Origin: CAISCU01 sp943361925
GTDB lineage: Bacteria > Bacteroidota > Bacteroidia > UKL13-3
DNA: 64,000 nucleotides
Direction of reading: 5' to 3'
Assembly: GCA_943361925.1 (NCBI GenBank)
Contig: CALRIT020000019.1
Location: 34,975 to 98,974 of the forward strand
Below the pieces are notes generated by a model, which saw only the letters and a list, made by a program, of their open reading frames with translations, did no database searches and had not been told where the DNA came from. The translations under genes were made by a program, and so were the position numbers. Below, piece by piece: positions 61,699-64,000 of this stretch (position 1 is its first letter; every line of letters starts with the position of its first letter).

Positions 61699-62447
61699 GT
61701 GAATTTCTGAACATATTAAACTCTTTTGAGCCCATCAGCCTTAATGAAATGGATGGTGTTAAACTGATGAATAGAACTGAAACTAAGTTTGCTTTTCATT
61801 TAACAAAACTTTCCCTTGTACTGAATGAGTTGAAGTTAAATTATAAGGTTTTAGAAATTGAAGGTAAAAGAATCAGTCGTTATGAATCACTTTATTTCGA
61901 TACAGAAACACTTGATTTATATACACAGCATCACAATGGAAGGTTGAATCGTTATAAAATCAGGCAAAGAAATTATGTAGAAAGCGGAACTAGTTTCTTT
62001 GAAATAAAATTTAAGAACAACAAGGGGCGAACCTTAAAAAACAGAATTCAGGAAGAATTAACAAATGAACTTAATACAGGTGCTAAACCAAAATTTCTAA
62101 CAAAACATACTCCATTTTCGGTGAAGGATTTAAAACCAGTTTTATGGATAAATTATGGAAGAATAACACTGGTTAATAAGTATAAACCTGAAAGATTAAC
62201 TATTGATACAGGACTTGAATTCATCAAAGGAAATGAAAAGTCGGGCTTTAATGGACTGGTAATAGCAGAACTAAAACAAGAAAGTAAAACTGATTCTCCA
62301 TTTATTAAATTAATGAAAGAACTCAGAATAAGAGAAGGTTCTTTGAGCAAGTATTGTATGGGAATTGGAAATACTTACTCAGAGGCTAAGAAAAATAATT
62401 TTAAACATAGACTAAGTCAATTAAAACAATACATATATGCTAACTGA
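61695..62447 (+). CDS. VTC-domain protein (polyphosphate polymerase-like)
   Basis: 250 residues. The start is a TTG that overlaps the upstream stop. Tunnel residues of the VTC/TTM fold are present: ETKFAFHL (Glu and Lys near 29-31), YESLYFDT, NRYKIRQRNY, FFEIKFKNNKGRTLK, VIAELKQES and LSKYCMGIG. In yeast Vtc4 these Arg and Lys residues hold the growing polyphosphate chain. It has no signal peptide, so it acts in the cytoplasm, probably at the membrane through its DUF4956 partner. It overlaps the DUF4956 gene by 11 bp. Confidence 0.85.
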   Translation: MSEFLNILNSFEPISLNEMDGVKLMNRTETKFAFHLTKLSLVLNELKLNYKVLEIEGKRISRYESLYFDTETLDLYTQHHNGRLNRYKIRQRNYVESGTSFFEIKFKNNKGRTLKNRIQEELTNELNTGAKPKFLTKHTPFSVKDLKPVLWINYGRITLVNKYKPERLTIDTGLEFIKGNEKSGFNGLVIAELKQESKTDSPFIKLMKELRIREGSLSKYCMGIGNTYSEAKKNNFKHRLSQLKQYIYAN

Positions 62448-63096
62448 TATATTACTTCAGGTTCCTGTTGATGAAACTGTTGCCAAAACAGGACTTGATG
62501 CTTTATTAAAACTTGCCGGTAAAATAGGATTAAGACTAATTATAGATTTTGTTAGTGTTTTTGTGCTGATTAGATTCATCTATTATAGAATTTATAAAAA
62601 CAATGAACTTCTATTTACGTATTTAATTTTCAATATCGTCATATTCTTTATTTGTTATTTATTGAATAAAGTAGAGTTAAGTATGGGCGCTGCCTTTGGT
62701 TTATTCGCCGTGTTCAGCATGTTACGTTATCGAACAGAAGGAATCAGTATAAAAGATATGACCTACTTATTTTTGGTAATTGCAATGGGTTTGATTTCAG
62801 CAATTACTAAGATTAAAGATGCTGATGATGTTTATGAAAACATGTTTATTGTAATAGTAAATTCTATTTTAATTCTCATAACCTATTTATTAGAAAGTAA
62901 CCTTTTCTTTAAAAGAGAATTATCTAAGTCAATCTTGTATGAAAAAATTGATCTGGTAAAAGCTGATAGATACAATGATTTGTTAAATGATTTAAAAGAA
63001 AGAACCGGTTTGCCCATCAACAGAGCTGTTGTAACTAAAATCGATTTTCTTAAAGATGCAGCTTTTATAAAAGTTTATTATTTTGAAGGAGAATAA
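62437..63096 (+). CDS. DUF4956 integral membrane protein
   Basis: 219 residues with four or five membrane helices in the N-terminal half (about 28-150) and a soluble C-terminal tail. The hallmark FSMLRYRTEGISIKDMTYLF, with conserved Arg-Tyr-Arg, is intact. DUF4956 proteins occur next to VTC-domain genes in many bacteria and are thought to be the membrane partner of the polymer-making enzyme, like the SPX/VTC membrane subunits of yeast (analogy only). It overlaps the VTC gene by 11 bp and lies 1 bp before the DUF2490 gene. Confidence 0.88.
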   Translation: MLTDILLQVPVDETVAKTGLDALLKLAGKIGLRLIIDFVSVFVLIRFIYYRIYKNNELLFTYLIFNIVIFFICYLLNKVELSMGAAFGLFAVFSMLRYRTEGISIKDMTYLFLVIAMGLISAITKIKDADDVYENMFIVIVNSILILITYLLESNLFFKRELSKSILYEKIDLVKADRYNDLLNDLKERTGLPINRAVVTKIDFLKDAAFIKVYYFEGE

Positions 63097-63097
63097 A

Positions 63098-63778
63098 ATG
63101 AGGGGTTTTATTTTAAGTCTGATTTTTGTTTTTAGCTTTCTAGGAAGTTTACAAGCACAAGATGAACTTGTAGAAGATGCATCAATTTGGCTCGGTTTAA
63201 ATATTGAAAAAAAAGTAAATAGTCGTATCAATCTTTCATTTTCGAATCAGACTCGTTTTGATAGAAATATTACTAGGTACAGACTTGGTTATCAAGACTT
63301 GGGTTTGGATTATAAAGTTTTGAAGTTTTTACATGTACAAGCTGATTACAAATTAATTCATAGACAAAGAAAGGATGAATCATTTAGTATCCGCCATCAA
63401 TACAATTTATCTTTTATTTTGAAAAAGGATTTTGGGCTATGGTCAATTTCTTTTAAGAATAGATGGCAATGTTTATATAAAGATATTTACAGTAGTGAAG
63501 ATGGTAAACAAGCAATTTGGACCAATAGAAATAAACTTACTGTAAAATATGAACTCAATAAACGCATTCAGATTTATTCATCAGGTGAATTGAATTATAT
63601 ATTAAAACCTTTTCAAGATGAAGGATTAGATAGATATAGAGTATCATTTGGGCTTGAATACAAACTAACAAGGAATTCCGGATTAGAGCTATATTATACC
63701 ATGCAAAGAGAATTAGACTTGTCAAAAGAAATCAATCGCTTTCATATTTATGGATTGACTTATCAAATCAAAATTTAA
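63098..63778 (+). CDS. DUF2490 outer-membrane beta-barrel protein
   Basis: 226 residues from the ATG at 63098, one base after the DUF4956 stop; the open frame extends five codons upstream. A signal peptide (ends LQAQD) is followed by ASIWLGLNIEKKVN, FSNQTRFDRNITRYRLGYQDLGLDY and strands of alternating residues to GLTYQIKI, the DUF2490 pattern. This family makes small outer-membrane barrels of unknown role. It is the last gene of the nine-gene run; no terminator hairpin was found after it. Confidence 0.82.
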   Translation: MRGFILSLIFVFSFLGSLQAQDELVEDASIWLGLNIEKKVNSRINLSFSNQTRFDRNITRYRLGYQDLGLDYKVLKFLHVQADYKLIHRQRKDESFSIRHQYNLSFILKKDFGLWSISFKNRWQCLYKDIYSSEDGKQAIWTNRNKLTVKYELNKRIQIYSSGELNYILKPFQDEGLDRYRVSFGLEYKLTRNSGLELYYTMQRELDLSKEINRFHIYGLTYQIKI

Positions 63779-64000
63779 GTTTGGTTTTGATATTTGAAGT
63801 CTTAATAATTGAATAGGAAGTTCCGTTTGTTTACCAGAAATGGTTTTATAAATCCAGTTTATTAATTGAGAGTTATTTTCAATAAATAATTTGGAATTAA
63901 TTTGCTCTATTCAATGAAATTTATGACCCCGAAGGTGGTCACATGTTTATAGAAAAATGCTGTATAGCAAATCTCCAAACTCACAGTAGCCGCGGACCTT
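63779..64000. other. Right window edge, no supported gene
   Basis: 222 bp. The first 150 bp are AT-rich non-coding DNA. From about 63925 the composition becomes visibly richer in G and C. TGACC and GGTCA flank CCCGAAGGT at 63924-63941, a short inverted repeat. One plus-strand frame (from 63902) stays open to the edge for about 33 codons without a start I trust. It could be the end of another gene or a mobile element, but nothing can be named. Confidence 0.3.

Noticed and set aside
1..64000. CRISPR array, rRNA operon, tmRNA, prophage or complete insertion sequence
   Set aside because: I saw no regularly spaced repeats, no rRNA-like blocks, no transposase or integrase frames, and core genes run almost without break.

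Overview
The window is AT-rich chromosomal DNA from a member of the Bacteroidota. Five things point there: C-terminal type IX secretion (T9SS) sorting domains, a TonB-dependent receptor with an N-terminal carboxypeptidase-like domain, PorV/PorQ-family and DUF2490 outer-membrane proteins, the Bacteroidota -7 promoter box TAnnTTTG in front of many genes, and few Shine-Dalgarno sequences. Gene density is high, strands alternate in short operons, and the gene content is mostly core housekeeping. I saw no CRISPR array, rRNA, complete insertion sequence or prophage.

Layout. 1-3.8 kb: a truncated secreted Kelch-like protein, a CorA-type Mg2+ channel, pyrophosphatase and an outer-membrane-like lipoprotein. 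3.9-8.0 kb (minus): a close-packed group of Atg22-like MFS transporter, orphan LutA-like CCG protein, prohibitin-like SPFH protein and Ldh2-type dehydrogenase. 8.1-9.2 kb: an unassigned protein with kinase/APH-fold catalytic motifs. 9.2-14 kb (minus): the protein quality-control set clpX, clpP and tig, with a tRNA-Leu(UAG) directly upstream of tig. 14-18.4 kb: bifunctional (p)ppGpp enzyme, Fur-type regulator, purA. 18.4-28.8 kb: SIMPL protein, pdxJ, a TPR hybrid histidine kinase, ahcY, bacilliredoxin, a redoxin plus cytochrome/copper-monooxygenase pair, and a T9SS-sorted esterase. 28.9-33.6 kb (minus): the classic lipid-synthesis cluster yceD-rpmF-plsX-fabH-accB-accC. 33.7-39.9 kb: pdxA, pepA, a small secreted Cys protein, rsmA, mgtE and a D-2-hydroxyacid dehydrogenase. 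40-48.9 kb: TonB receptor, a 1289-residue secreted protein and a PorV/PorQ-family protein. 49-53.6 kb: greA, a HIT hydrolase, ruvC, a flippase-like protein, GT2, a small protein and recO. 53.6-55.3 kb (minus): a LytS/LytTR two-component pair.

55.8-63.8 kb is the most interesting region. It is a nine-gene, same-strand, near-contiguous run. It encodes an arylsulfotransferase-like protein, a two-domain secreted protein and a CotH kinase-like protein with a lamin-tail domain, all three ending in T9SS sorting domains. These are followed by a lipoprotein, a short-repeat secreted protein, a VTC (polyphosphate polymerase-like) domain protein, a DUF4956 membrane protein and a DUF2490 outer-membrane protein. 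CotH, VTC and DUF4956 are known to occur together. Joining them to a secreted ASST-like protein suggests a cell-surface modification system (inference).

Most start codons were chosen by family alignment from memory, signal-peptide position and the -7 promoter box. Several were moved downstream of the longest open frame. No database search was possible.
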